Below, in pieces: positions 25,586-34,903 of a DNA stretch of 64,000 nucleotides; position 1 is the stretch's first letter; every line of letters starts with the position of its first letter. Under the pieces are notes generated by a model. It did not search any database, was not told where the DNA came from, and saw only the letters and a program-made list of their open reading frames with translations. This stretch comes from Streptomyces sp. NBC_01408. GTDB lineage: Bacteria; Actinomycetota; Actinomycetes; Streptomycetales; Streptomycetaceae. The stretch is taken from positions 3,217,001-3,281,000 of the forward strand of contig NZ_JAPEPJ010000001.1 of NCBI RefSeq assembly GCF_026340255.1, given 5' to 3'. A program made the position numbers and the translations under genes.

Positions 25586-27385
25586 TCAGATTGCCCACCA
25601 CGTGCACGAATCGGCGGGGAGCAGGACCGTGCGGCCATCGGTCTCCACGGGGGCGCTGGAGAGTACGGGGCGTCCGGGCGCGGGCAGTTCGACCGGGGTG
25701 GGGCGGGTGTTGAAGGTGCAGGCGAAGCCGGGCCGGGTGAACAGGAGCACCCCCTCCGGCGCGGGCAGCCACCGCATCCCGGTGGGGCCGTGGGTCACGC
25801 CCTCGGGGTCAGCCCCCGTGCCGCCGCCGGTGTCGGCCCCCGCGTCGTCCTCATCGCCGGATTCCGCCCGCCGGCCCGCCTCGGGCGCGCCCAGCCCCGG
25901 CAGGGCCCGGCGCAGTTCCAGGGCGGCGCGGTACAGCTCCAGCGTGGAGTGCGGGTCGCCGGTCTGGGCGGCGACGCTCAGCCCGCCCCACCCGGCGGGC
26001 TGCGGAAGCCAGCTGTCCGCAGGCCCGAACCCGTACGGCGGCTGGGCCCCCGACCAGGGGATCGGCACCCGGCACCCGTCACGCAGCCCGTCCTGACCGG
26101 CGGCTTCCTGGCCTGCGGCTTCCGGCCCGGAGGCGTCCGGCGCGGCCCCGGACAACGGCCCGGCTCCGGAAACCCGCTGACGGCGCCCGCGGCGAAAGGC
26201 CGGGTCCTGGCGGGCCGCGTCGGGGAGGTCCAGCACCTCGGGAAGGCCCAGCTCCTCGCCCTGGTAGACGTACGCCGACCCGGGCAGGGCCAGCATCAGC
26301 AGCGCGGCCGCCCGGGCCCGGGCCAGGCCGCGGGCCCCGTCCCCGTACCGGGTCACGTGCCGTACGACGTCGTGGTTGGACAGCACCCAGGTGGTCGGCG
26401 CCCCGACGGTGGTGGTGGCGGCCAGGGACTCGTCGATGACGGTGCGCATCCCCTCGGCGTCCCAGGGGCACTTCAGGAAGCGGAAGTTGAAGGCCTGGTG
26501 CATCTCGTCGGGGCGTACGTACAGCGCGAGCCGCTCGGAGCTCGGGGCCCAGGCCTCGGCGACGCCGATGCGCGGGCCCTCGTAGGAGTCCAGGAGGCGC
26601 CGCCAGGAGCGGTGGATCTCGTGGACCCCGTCCTGGTCGAAGAAGGGGAGCGGCTGGCTGCCGATGAGGGTGGCCTGGGCGCCATGCCCGAGGTCGGGCA
26701 GGCCGGGGGCCTTGACCATGCCGTGGGCGACGTCGACGCGGAAGCCGTCGATGCCGAGGTCGAGCCAGAACCGCAGGACCGAGGCGAACTCCTCGGCGAC
26801 CTCGGGGTGCTCCCAGTTCAGGTCGGGCTGCTCGGGGGCGAAGAGGTGCAGGTACCACTGCCCGTCCGGGGTGCGGGTCCAGGCGGGCCCGCCGAAGACG
26901 GACTCCCAGTCGTTCGGGGGCTGCGCTCCGCCGGTGCCGCGCCCCGGGCGGAAGTGGTAGCGCTCCCGGGCCCCGGGCTCCCCGGCGAGGGCGGCGCGGA
27001 ACCAGGGGTGCTGGTCGGAGGTGTGGTTCGGCACCACGTCGACGATGACCCGCAGGCCGAGGGCGTGGGCCGCCCGGACGAGGTCGTCGGCGTCGGCGAG
27101 GTCCCCGAAGAGGGGGTCCACCGCGCGGTAGTCGGCGACGTCGTAGCCGCCGTCCGCCTGCGGGGAGACGTAGAAGGGGGTGAGCCACACGGCGTCGACC
27201 CCGAGCCGGGCCAGGTGGGGGAGGCGCTCGCGCACCCCGCGGAGGTCGCCGACGCCGTCGCCGTCGCTGTCCGCGAAGGACCTCACGTACACCTGGTAGA
27301 TGACGGCATCGCGCCACCAGCCACCGTTTGCTGTCGCGTTGCTGGAAGCGCTTGCAAGCCGGGAGGCGGTCAGCTCATGGGTCAT
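25586..27385 (-). CDS. aglA: Alpha-glucosidase AglA-like (GH13), copy 1
   Basis: 599 residues, cytoplasmic GH13 oligo-alpha-glucosidase. Catalytic motifs: DVVPNHTS, GFRVDVAHGM (nucleophile Asp), RIGVAEAWAP (acid/base Glu) and TWVLSNHDVVRH (third Asp). It hydrolyses imported maltose/maltodextrins. Compared with the paralogue at 30812 it has two low-complexity insertions, one Ala/Gly/Pro-rich after QDPAFRRGRRQ and one acidic Gly-rich before GMRWLPAPEG, accounting for most of the extra 70 residues. It is divergent from malE and shares a 222-bp control region. Confidence 0.9.
   Translation of the reverse strand: MTHELTASRLASASSNATANGGWWRDAVIYQVYVRSFADSDGDGVGDLRGVRERLPHLARLGVDAVWLTPFYVSPQADGGYDVADYRAVDPLFGDLADADDLVRAAHALGLRVIVDVVPNHTSDQHPWFRAALAGEPGARERYHFRPGRGTGGAQPPNDWESVFGGPAWTRTPDGQWYLHLFAPEQPDLNWEHPEVAEEFASVLRFWLDLGIDGFRVDVAHGMVKAPGLPDLGHGAQATLIGSQPLPFFDQDGVHEIHRSWRRLLDSYEGPRIGVAEAWAPSSERLALYVRPDEMHQAFNFRFLKCPWDAEGMRTVIDESLAATTTVGAPTTWVLSNHDVVRHVTRYGDGARGLARARAAALLMLALPGSAYVYQGEELGLPEVLDLPDAARQDPAFRRGRRQRVSGAGPLSGAAPDASGPEAAGQEAAGQDGLRDGCRVPIPWSGAQPPYGFGPADSWLPQPAGWGGLSVAAQTGDPHSTLELYRAALELRRALPGLGAPEAGRRAESGDEDDAGADTGGGTGADPEGVTHGPTGMRWLPAPEGVLLFTRPGFACTFNTRPTPVELPAPGRPVLSSAPVETDGRTVLLPADSCTWWAI
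27350..27359. promoter_or_regulatory. Candidate MalR half-site palindrome inside the 5' end of aglA copy 1
   Basis: GCTTGCAAGC is a perfect 10-bp palindrome about 30 bp into the aglA coding sequence. It shares the CTTGC/GCAAG arms with the operators before malE and the amylase. The downstream-of-start position would suit a roadblock operator for the leftward aglA-malR unit. Confidence 0.4.
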
Positions 27386-27502
27386 ATCGGGGTCAACGCG
27401 AGCACACGCCCCCTGGTTGCGGGCCCGGACAGTCGAAGACGACTCGAACTAACAGCAAGCTGCGGCAACCGTAGGGACACACGGATGTAACGATCAGCAG
27501 GT

Positions 27503-27523
27503 CTTGCAGAAAATTGCCGCAAG
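27503..27523. promoter_or_regulatory. Candidate MalR operator between aglA and malE
   Basis: A 21-bp imperfect palindrome: left half CTTGCAGAAA, central A, right half TTGCCGCAAG; eight of ten pairs are complementary. It lies 85 bp before the malE start. Direct CTTGC/GCAAG arms are known features of Streptomyces mal and amylase operators. Confidence 0.6.
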
Positions 27524-27607
27524 CTCTTTCGGTCGGCTTTCAGTCTTGTTACGTTCTCGGCAACTCGGGACCGCGAGGACGCGGCCGGGATCATCGAAGG
27601 AGTTCAT

Positions 27608-28882
27608 ATGCGGCGTGGCATAGCGGCCACCGCGCTGGTCGCGGCCCTGGCGCTCGCGGCGACGGCTTGCGGTGGGGACGACAAGGGCACGACCGGCGAG
27701 ACGAAGGCCGGCGGCGAGCTCTCCGGCACCGTCACCTGGTGGGACACGGCGAACGACGCCGAGAAGGCCAGCTTCCAGAAGATCGCCGAGGCGTTCACCG
27801 CGAAGCACCCGAAGGTGACCGTCAAGTACGTCAACGTCCCGTACGGCGACGCGCAGAACAAGGTCAAGAACGCCTTCAGCAGCGGTTCCGACGCTCCCGA
27901 CGTGATCCGCGCCGACGTCGGCTGGGTGGCCGACTTCGCCTCGCTGGGCTACCTCGACGAGGTGCCGGCCGAGACGGCCAAGAAGGTCGACGCCGAGTTC
28001 CTGCCGCAGGCCGCGGCCAGCGGCAAGTACGAGGGCAAGACCTACGCCGTGCCGCAGGTCATCGACACCCTCGGCCTCTTCTACAACAAGAAGATGCTCG
28101 CCGACGCCGGCGTCCAGCCCCCCACCACCCTGGAGGAGCTGAAGACGGCCGCCGCCGCGATCAAGGCGAAGACCGGCAAGGCCGGCCTCTACCTGCGCGG
28201 CGACGACTCCTACTGGTTCCTCCCGCTGATCTACGGCGAGGGCGGCGACCTGGTCGACGCCAAGAACAAGACGGTCACCGTCGACAACGCGGCCGGCGTC
28301 AAGGCCTTCAAGACCGCCCGTGAGCTGGTCACCTCCGGCGCGGCGGTCACCAACGCCACCGACGGCTGGACCAACATGCAGACGGCCTTCAAGACGGGCG
28401 AGGCCGCCATGATGATCAACGGTCCGTGGGCCGTCGCCGACACCTACGCCGGCGACCAGTTCAAGGACAAGGCCAACCTCGGCGTCGCCGCCGTCCCGGC
28501 CGGCTCGGTCAAGGCGGGCGCCCCGCAGGGCGGCCACGACCTCGGCGTCTACGCGGGCTCCAAGAACCGCGCCGCGGCCCACGCCTTCGTCGAGTACATG
28601 ACCTCGCAGGACGTCCAGGTCCAGTCCGCCAAGGAGCTGAGCCTGCTGCCGACGCGCACCGCCGCCTACGAGGCGCCGGACGTCAAGAGCAGCGAGATGG
28701 TGCAGTTCTTCAAGCCGGCCGTGGACAAGGCTGTCGAGCGCGCCTGGATCCCGGAGAACGGCTCCCTCTTCGAGCCGCTGAAGGTCGAATACACCAAGGC
28801 CATCACCGGGGCCTCCACCCCGGAGGACGCGGCCAAGGCGGCCGGTGCCGAGTTCCGCAAGATCCTCAAGGGCTGGAAGTAA
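27608..28882 (+). CDS. malE: Maltose/maltodextrin-binding lipoprotein MalE
   Basis: 424 residues. Lipoprotein signal with lipobox LAATAC, then a family 1 extracellular solute-binding domain (GTVTWWDTANDAEKASFQ, VPYGDAQNKVKNAFSSGSDA, DVIRADVGWVADFASLGYL). It captures maltodextrins outside the cell and delivers them to MalFG. Divergent from aglA copy 1; first gene of malEFG-aglA-malR. The energising ATPase (MsiK in Streptomyces) is not encoded here, as usual. Confidence 0.95.
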   Translation: MRRGIAATALVAALALAATACGGDDKGTTGETKAGGELSGTVTWWDTANDAEKASFQKIAEAFTAKHPKVTVKYVNVPYGDAQNKVKNAFSSGSDAPDVIRADVGWVADFASLGYLDEVPAETAKKVDAEFLPQAAASGKYEGKTYAVPQVIDTLGLFYNKKMLADAGVQPPTTLEELKTAAAAIKAKTGKAGLYLRGDDSYWFLPLIYGEGGDLVDAKNKTVTVDNAAGVKAFKTARELVTSGAAVTNATDGWTNMQTAFKTGEAAMMINGPWAVADTYAGDQFKDKANLGVAAVPAGSVKAGAPQGGHDLGVYAGSKNRAAAHAFVEYMTSQDVQVQSAKELSLLPTRTAAYEAPDVKSSEMVQFFKPAVDKAVERAWIPENGSLFEPLKVEYTKAITGASTPEDAAKAAGAEFRKILKGWK

Positions 28883-28889
28883 AGAAACC

Positions 28890-29918
28890 ATGGCTGCTCA
28901 CACCAGCCAGTCGGTGGCCACGGCCGCGGGCGACGGAGTCGGTAACACCGACGTCGCCCGCGGCCGGGGCCGCAGGACTGACAGCGGGAAGCGCGGTGGA
29001 CTGGGGCGTGCCCTCGCCACCCACTGGTACGCCTGGGCCATGGTCGCCCCGGTGGTGCTCGTCCTCGGCGTGATCATCGGCTGGCCGCTCGTCCGCGGCG
29101 TATACCTGTCGCTGACGGACGCCAACGAGCGCAACGTCGCCCGGACGATCGGCGCGAACCACATCGAGGCCACGTACGAGTTCGTCGGACTCGACAACTA
29201 CGTGGCCGTCCTCGGTGACCCGGTCTTCCTGCAGCGGCTGGTGTGGACGGTGGTGTGGACCGTCGCCTGCGTGTCCATCACCTTCGCCCTCGGCCTGGTC
29301 CTGGCCAACATGCTCAACCGGGACTTCAAGGGCCGCGCCGCCTACCGGATGGCGCTCATCCTGCCCTGGGCCGTCCCCGGCTTCGTCTCCGTCTTCGCCT
29401 GGCGGTTCCTCTTCAACCGCGACAACGGCATCCTCAACAAGGTCCTCGAAGGCGGCGGCATCGCCGCCATCCCGTGGCTCGACGACCCGACCTGGGCCAA
29501 GCTCTCCGTCGTCACCGTCAACGTGTGGCTCGGCGTCCCCTTCATGATGGTCGCCCTGCTCGGCGGACTCCAGTCGATCCCCGGCGAGCTCTACGAGGCC
29601 GCCGAGATGGACGGCGCGAGCGCCTGGCAGCGGTTCCGGCACATCACCCTGCCCGGCCTGCGCGCCGTCAGCATGACGGTGATCCTGCTCTCCACCATCT
29701 GGACCTTCAACATGTTCCCGGTGATCTTCCTGCTCACCCGGGGCGGTCCGGGCGACTCCACCGAGATCCTGGTGACCCAGGCCTTCCGCGAGGCGTTCAT
29801 CGCCAGCCCGCGCGACTTCGCCGGCTCCGCGACGTGGGGCGTACTGATCCTCGCCCTCCTCATGATCTTCGCGCTGGTCTACCGGCGCTCGCTGCGCAAG
29901 CAGGGAGAGGTGTGGTGA
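28890..29918 (+). CDS. malF: Maltose ABC transporter permease MalF
   Basis: 342 residues with six membrane helices and the EAA loop ELYEAAEMDGASAWQRFRHI typical of MalF-type permeases. The start at 28890 lies 7 bp after the malE stop, with only a weak purine-rich ribosome binding site, suggesting coupled translation. It ends overlapping malG. Confidence 0.95.
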   Translation: MAAHTSQSVATAAGDGVGNTDVARGRGRRTDSGKRGGLGRALATHWYAWAMVAPVVLVLGVIIGWPLVRGVYLSLTDANERNVARTIGANHIEATYEFVGLDNYVAVLGDPVFLQRLVWTVVWTVACVSITFALGLVLANMLNRDFKGRAAYRMALILPWAVPGFVSVFAWRFLFNRDNGILNKVLEGGGIAAIPWLDDPTWAKLSVVTVNVWLGVPFMMVALLGGLQSIPGELYEAAEMDGASAWQRFRHITLPGLRAVSMTVILLSTIWTFNMFPVIFLLTRGGPGDSTEILVTQAFREAFIASPRDFAGSATWGVLILALLMIFALVYRRSLRKQGEVW

Positions 29919-30760
29919 CCATGACCACCCGCACACGGGGCTCCCGCGCCCCCCTCGCCTCCGTAGGCCTGCACGTCACGCTGCTCATCGCGTCCGTGAT
30001 CGCCGTCTTCCCGGTCCTGTGGATCCTGCTGACCTCGCTCAAGCCCGCCCAGCACGCGATCACCACGGACTTCGTGAAGGAGCCGACCCTCGGCAACTAC
30101 ACGTACCTGCTGGAGGACAGCCACTTCTTCAGCTGGTTCGCGAACTCCGTCCTGGTCGCCGGCGTCACCACCGTCCTCGGCGTGTTCATCGCCGCCACCA
30201 CCGGGTACGCGGTCAGCCGCTTCAAGTTCCCCGGCATGCGGCCCCTGATGTGGACCCTGCTCATCACGCAGATGTTCCCGATGGCCATCCTGATCGTCCC
30301 GCTCTACAACCTGATGGGCGACCTCGGGCTGCTCAACCAGCCCCTCGGGCTGATCATCACCTACCTCACCATCGCCGTGCCGTTCTGCGCCTGGATGATG
30401 AAGGGCTTCTTCGACACCATCCCGGTGGAGATCGACGAATCCGGCCGCGTCGACGGGCTCAACCCCTTCGGCACCTTCTGGCGGCTGATCCTGCCGCTCG
30501 CCAAGCCCGGCCTCGCCGTCACCGGCTTCTACGCCTTCATCACCGCCTGGGGCGAGGTCGCCTACGCCTCCGCCTTCATGGTCGGCGAGGAGAACCTCAC
30601 CCTGGCCGGCGGCCTGCAGACCTTCGTCACGCAGTACACCTCCAACTGGGGTGCGATGAGCGCGGCTTCCGTCCTCATCGCCATCCCGGCAGCGATCTTC
30701 TTCGTCTTCGCCCAGCGTCACCTCGTCGCCGGGATGACGGCAGGCGCCACCAAGGGCTGA
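29915..30760 (+). CDS. malG: Maltose ABC transporter permease MalG
   Basis: 281 residues with six membrane helices and an EAA-type loop (EIDESGRVDGLNPFGTFWRL). The GTG at 29915 overlaps the malF stop (GTGA) with AGGGAGAGG upstream; an ATG at 29921 two codons later is a possible alternative. It forms the membrane channel with MalF. Confidence 0.95.
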   Translation: MTMTTRTRGSRAPLASVGLHVTLLIASVIAVFPVLWILLTSLKPAQHAITTDFVKEPTLGNYTYLLEDSHFFSWFANSVLVAGVTTVLGVFIAATTGYAVSRFKFPGMRPLMWTLLITQMFPMAILIVPLYNLMGDLGLLNQPLGLIITYLTIAVPFCAWMMKGFFDTIPVEIDESGRVDGLNPFGTFWRLILPLAKPGLAVTGFYAFITAWGEVAYASAFMVGEENLTLAGGLQTFVTQYTSNWGAMSAASVLIAIPAAIFFVFAQRHLVAGMTAGATKG

Positions 30761-30811
30761 CCACCCGAGCCTGCCCCCTCTCACCCCCGGCCCGATCTCT
30801 TCAAGGACACC

Positions 30812-32401
30812 ATGACCCAGCACCTCGCCGACGCACTCCCCACCTCCACCGGCACCCAGCCCGGCTGGTGGAGAGAAGCGGTGATCTACCAGGTCTATCC
30901 GCGCAGCTTCGCCGACTCCAACGGGGACGGCATGGGGGACCTCGAAGGCATCCGCAGCCGACTGCCCTACCTCAAGGAACTGGGCGTCGACGCCGTCTGG
31001 CTCAGCCCGTTCTACGCCTCCCCGCAGGCCGACGCGGGCTACGACGTCGCCGACTACCGGGCCATCGACCCGATGTTCGGCACGCTCCACGACGCCGACG
31101 CCGTGATCCGCGAGGCCCATGAGCTGGGCCTGCGCATCATCGTCGACCTGGTTCCCAACCACTGCTCCGACCAGCACGAATGGTTCAAGCAGGCCCTGCG
31201 GGAAGGGCCGGGGACGCCGCTGCGCGAGCGCTTCCACTTCCGGGAGGGGCGGGGCGCGGACGGCTCCGAGCCCCCGAACGACTGGGAGTCCATCTTCGGC
31301 GGGCCCGCCTGGACCCGCGTCGCGGACGGCGAGTGGTACCTGCACCTCTTCGCCCCCGAGCAGCCCGACTTCAACTGGGAACACCCCGCCGTCCAGGACG
31401 AGTTCCGCTCCATCCTGCGGTTCTGGCTCGACCTCGGCGCCGACGGCTTCCGCATCGACGTCGCGCACGGGCTGGTCAAGGCCCCCGGCCTGCCCGACCT
31501 CGGCCGCGACGAGCAGCTCAAGCTGCTCGGCAACCAGGTGCTTCCCTTCTTCGACCAGGACGGCGTCCACGAGATCTACCGCTCCTGGCGGCTCGTCCTC
31601 GACGAGTACGCGGGCGACCGCATCGGCGTCGCCGAGGCCTGGACCCCCAGCGCCGACCGCACCGCGCTCTACCTGCGCCCCGACGAGCTGCACCAGGCCT
31701 TCAACTTCCACTACCTGAGCGCCGGCTGGGACGCCGAGGCGCTGCGCGGCGCCATCGACGACTCGCTCGACTCGATGCGGCCCGTCGGCGCGCCGACCAC
31801 GTGGGTGCTGTCCAACCACGACGTGGTCCGGCACCGGACCCGCTTCGGCAGCCTGGAGCGGGCCCGGGCGGCCGCGCTGCTGATGCTGGCCCTGCCCGGG
31901 TCGGCGTACGTCTACCAGGGCGAGGAGCTGGGCCTTCCCGAGGTCGTGGACCTGCCGGACGAGGTGCGCCAGGACCCCTCCTTCTTCAAGGCGAACGGCC
32001 AGGACGGGCTGCGCGACGGCTGCCGGGTACCGATCCCGTGGTCCGGCGAGCAGGCCCCGTACGGCTTCGGGACCGGGGGCAGCTGGCTGCCGCAGCCCGC
32101 CGAGTGGGCCGGGCTGAGCGTCGAGGCGCAGACCGGCGACCCGGCGTCCACGCTGGAGCTGTACCGGGCGGCGCTGCGGATCCGGCGCGCGCGGGCGGAC
32201 CTGGGCGCGGGCGACGCCGTCGAGTGGCTGCCGGCACCGGAGGGCGTACTGGCCTTCCGGCGCGGCGACTTCGTCTGCACGGCGAACACCACGGACGCGC
32301 CGGTACGGCTGCCCGCGCCTGGCACGGTCCTGCTGGCCAGCGGTGAGCTCGCCGACACCGATGTGCTGCCCGCCGACTCCACGGTGTGGTGGCAGGTGTG
32401 A
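30812..32401 (+). CDS. aglA: Alpha-glucosidase AglA (GH13), copy 2
   Basis: 529 residues, GH13 with LVPNHCS, GFRIDVAHGL, RIGVAEAWTP and TWVLSNHDVVRH. It lies 51 bp after malG behind an AAGGAC ribosome binding site, so it belongs to the malEFG operon, and its stop overlaps the second malR-like gene. It is the closer match to the usual aglA position. It is about 65% similar by eye to copy 1 but lacks the two low-complexity insertions. Cytoplasmic, no signal peptide. Confidence 0.93.
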   Translation: MTQHLADALPTSTGTQPGWWREAVIYQVYPRSFADSNGDGMGDLEGIRSRLPYLKELGVDAVWLSPFYASPQADAGYDVADYRAIDPMFGTLHDADAVIREAHELGLRIIVDLVPNHCSDQHEWFKQALREGPGTPLRERFHFREGRGADGSEPPNDWESIFGGPAWTRVADGEWYLHLFAPEQPDFNWEHPAVQDEFRSILRFWLDLGADGFRIDVAHGLVKAPGLPDLGRDEQLKLLGNQVLPFFDQDGVHEIYRSWRLVLDEYAGDRIGVAEAWTPSADRTALYLRPDELHQAFNFHYLSAGWDAEALRGAIDDSLDSMRPVGAPTTWVLSNHDVVRHRTRFGSLERARAAALLMLALPGSAYVYQGEELGLPEVVDLPDEVRQDPSFFKANGQDGLRDGCRVPIPWSGEQAPYGFGTGGSWLPQPAEWAGLSVEAQTGDPASTLELYRAALRIRRARADLGAGDAVEWLPAPEGVLAFRRGDFVCTANTTDAPVRLPAPGTVLLASGELADTDVLPADSTVWWQV

Positions 32402-33420
32402 CCTCCCCGTCGGGCTCCCCGCTACGGCTGACGGACATCGCCGCGCAGGCCCAGGTCAGCGAGGCGACCGTCAGCCGGGTGCTCAACGGCAAGTCGGGCG
32501 TGGCGGCCGGCACCCGGCACAAGGTGCTGGCCGCGCTGGACCTGCTGGGCTACGAGCGGCCGGTGCGGCTCAAGCGCCGCAGCAACGGCCTGGTCGGGCT
32601 GCTGATACCGGAGCTGACGAATCCCATCTTCCCGGCGTTCGCGCAGGTCATCGAGCAGGCGCTGGCCGGGCACGGGTACACCCCGGTGCTGTGCACGCAG
32701 ACCCCGGGCGGGGCCACCGAGGACGAGCTGGTCGAGCAGCTGGAGGAGCGGGGGGTCACCGGGATCGTGTTCCTGTCGGGCCTGCACGCGGACTCGGCTG
32801 CGGACCCGGCGCGCTACCAGCGGCTGGCGGCGCGCGGGGTGCCGTTCGTACTGATCAACGGCTTCAACGAGCGGATCAGCGCCCCCTTCGTCTCCCCGGA
32901 CGACCGAGCGGCGGCGGACATGGCCGTACGGCACCTGGAGGACCTCGGGCACCGCAGGATCGGCCTGGCCATCGGGCCGACGCGCTACGTGCCGTCGGCG
33001 CGCAAGGAGCAGGGCTTCACCGCCGCCGTGCCCGGGGCCGCCTCGGAAGGGCTCATCCAGCGCACGCTGTTCACGGTGGAGGGCGGCCACGCGGCGGGCA
33101 TCGCCCTGCTGGAGCGCGGCTGCACGGGCATCGTGTGCGGCAGCGACCCGATGGCGCTGGGCGTCATCCGCGCGGTCCGCGAGCGGGGGCTGCGCGTGCC
33201 GGAGGACGTGTCGGTGGTCGGCTTCGACGACTCCCCGCTGATCGCGTTCACGGACCCGCCGCTGACCACCGTCCGGCAGCCGGTACGGGCCATGGCCACG
33301 GCCGCGGTGGGCGCGCTGCTGGAGGCGGTGTCCGGCACACCGGTCCAGCGCACGGAGTACGTCTTCCAGCCCGAGCTGGTGGTGCGGGGGTCTACGGCGC
33401 AGGCGCCGGGGCGGGGCTGA
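32398..33420 (+). CDS. LacI family repressor, second MalR-like copy
   Basis: 340 residues. HTH DIAAQAQVSEATVSRVLNG is nearly identical to that of MalR copy 1 (one to two changes in the recognition region), as are ERPVRLKRRS and VVGFDDSPLIAFTDPPLTT. The sensor core is more diverged (PTRYVPSARKEQGF, and CGSDPMALGV in place of CASDMMALGA). GTG start at 32398 overlaps the aglA stop. Because the DNA-recognition helix is the same, both repressors should compete for the same operators while possibly sensing different sugars. Confidence 0.9.
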   Translation: MTSPSGSPLRLTDIAAQAQVSEATVSRVLNGKSGVAAGTRHKVLAALDLLGYERPVRLKRRSNGLVGLLIPELTNPIFPAFAQVIEQALAGHGYTPVLCTQTPGGATEDELVEQLEERGVTGIVFLSGLHADSAADPARYQRLAARGVPFVLINGFNERISAPFVSPDDRAAADMAVRHLEDLGHRRIGLAIGPTRYVPSARKEQGFTAAVPGAASEGLIQRTLFTVEGGHAAGIALLERGCTGIVCGSDPMALGVIRAVRERGLRVPEDVSVVGFDDSPLIAFTDPPLTTVRQPVRAMATAAVGALLEAVSGTPVQRTEYVFQPELVVRGSTAQAPGRG

Positions 33421-33497
33421 GCGGCGGGGCGGTTTCGGTAACGGCTGCTGCAGCCGGTGTCGTAGCCGGAGTAGTCGGTGTAGTCCGGGACGCTGAG

Positions 33498-33533
33498 TCG
33501 GAGGCAGAGGGACACGAGGCGTCAGGCCTCCGA
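33498..33533. terminator. Hairpin between convergent malR-like and 144-aa genes
   Basis: TCGGAGGC pairs with GCCTCCGA over a 20-nt loop in the convergent gap 33421-33585. Confidence 0.45.
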
Positions 33534-33585
33534 GTCCTTCTGCATCACGAAGCAGACGATGATGCCGGGGTCACCAAGAGTTCCA

Positions 33586-34020
33586 CTATGTCTCCCGTGA
33601 GTGGGTGGCGTTGCAGGCGTGCAGGTCGCCGTGCTGCACCGCGAAGACCCTTCCGGAGTCCCGGGCGGCGTTGGTCTGCCCGAAACTGACCAGCGGCCGG
33701 TCCGCCGGGAAGGCGCGGTCGGCCTCGTCGGCCAGGCGGGTCAGGGGCTCGCGGCAGGAAGGGTCCTGTCGGAGGAGTTCCGTCAGTTCCAGGACCCACA
33801 GGCCGAACAGTGTGCGCCGGACATCGTCCGGGATCGCCGAATCGCGTACGAGGGCGGCATTGCCGTCGAGTTGGGCCTCGATCGCGGTCTGGCGGCTCCT
33901 GTCGGCCCGTTGGAACAGCCCGATGACGGTGTCTCTCGTGCTCTGCCACAGGTCTGTGGTCATTGCCGTGACCACCGCCGCGGCGCCTGCCTGTGCCAGA
34001 GCGGTCAACTCCGCGTCCAT
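33586..34020 (-). CDS. Hypothetical protein of the cyclase-like/STAND locus
   Basis: 144 residues, mostly helical (MDAELTALAQAGAAAVVTAM, TTDLWQSTRDTVIGLFQRAD, RRTLFGLWVLELTELLRQ). I recognise it only as a recurrent Streptomyces protein without known function; no membrane helix or catalytic motif. It has AGGGAG upstream of the ATG and follows the cyclase-like gene by 10 bp on the same strand, so the two form an operon. It may be an adaptor or death-fold-like helical domain, which is speculation. Confidence 0.7.
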   Translation of the reverse strand: MDAELTALAQAGAAAVVTAMTTDLWQSTRDTVIGLFQRADRSRQTAIEAQLDGNAALVRDSAIPDDVRRTLFGLWVLELTELLRQDPSCREPLTRLADEADRAFPADRPLVSFGQTNAARDSGRVFAVQHGDLHACNATHSRET

Positions 34021-34030
34021 GAAAGCTCCC

Positions 34031-34759
34031 TTATGACCTTCCGGTCAGGTGGATGTTCTGCGTACCAGTGCCCGTCGCGTAGATGACGCCGTTTCCCGAC
34101 GCCTTGTTGACCATCCGCGACTCGGGGGAAGCAGCCATGGGGGTGGGCGTGGCGGCTGCCCCGTGTCGCGGATCGGTCGCGGAACCGGGCAGGTGCAGCC
34201 ACGCGTCCGCGGTGTATTCCTTCTCGGTGAGAGTGACTTTGTGAAAGGACTCCGGATCGATTCCGGGATACCCGTGCCGAACCGTTTCCTCGTGGAAGTG
34301 CTCCGACACGACGAGCGAGGCGGTCAAGGATTCCGGGGCATCGGCCAGGGCGATTCGGGCCGGAGCCGCGTCGAGCAGCCGGGCGAGCACTTCGAGCGGC
34401 CGTCCGGTGGCCTCGCCTGCCGGGCCGAGGAACACGTCGCCGGCGTGCAACGCGACGCGGACGCGGATGCGCGTCGCCGGCCCCGCAGTGCGGTTGTGGG
34501 CGCGGAGCCGGACCGTGAGTTCATGGATCAGTGGGTGGATCAGCCGGGTCTTGCGGATCCCGTACGGCGCGATCACCCGGAGGCCGTCGCCCAGATCACC
34601 GAGCAGGCATGCCTTCCATTCGATCCCGCTGTCCTCGAACGACTCCCGGAGGACGGCCGTCAGCACCTCGCGGATCTGGTGGAACGCGACGTTGCCGCGC
34701 CCGGCCGACCGTTCTATGTCGACGGCCAGCATGGCCCGGTATGCCACTTCTTCTTCCAT
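34031..34759 (-). CDS. Class III nucleotide cyclase-like protein
   Basis: 242 residues. The order of motifs matches a class III cyclase homology domain: MLAVDIERS near residue 14 (first metal-binding Asp position), LLGDLGDGLRVIAP near residue 58 (second Asp), and RVRVALHAGDVFLG near residue 105 (H-x-G element). The C-terminal end has a separate, Gly/Thr/Asn-rich tail (GNGVIYATGTGTQNIHL). It starts at ATG 34759 with GAGGAGAG upstream, not at the longer upstream start. Divergent from a Crp/Fnr gene across about 145 bp. Whether it makes a cyclic nucleotide is not known; related Streptomyces proteins are usually called hypothetical. Confidence 0.72.
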   Translation of the reverse strand: MEEEVAYRAMLAVDIERSAGRGNVAFHQIREVLTAVLRESFEDSGIEWKACLLGDLGDGLRVIAPYGIRKTRLIHPLIHELTVRLRAHNRTAGPATRIRVRVALHAGDVFLGPAGEATGRPLEVLARLLDAAPARIALADAPESLTASLVVSEHFHEETVRHGYPGIDPESFHKVTLTEKEYTADAWLHLPGSATDPRHGAAATPTPMAASPESRMVNKASGNGVIYATGTGTQNIHLTGRS

Positions 34760-34903
34760 GCGACTCTCCTCGGTTGCAACGGATCCCGTCCTCACTGTGA
34801 CGCATGCGCGCTGTGAACATCCCGTCCTCGTACGGGATTGGGCCGCCGGTCCGGGTGCGCGGCGGTGCCGGAGGGGGACAACGAACCCATGGGGGAGAGA
34901 GAC

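Noticed and set aside
34838..34903. N-terminal extension of the Crp/Fnr protein to 34838
   Set aside because: The ribosome binding site GGGGGAG fits ATG 34904; upstream codons are within the divergent promoter region.
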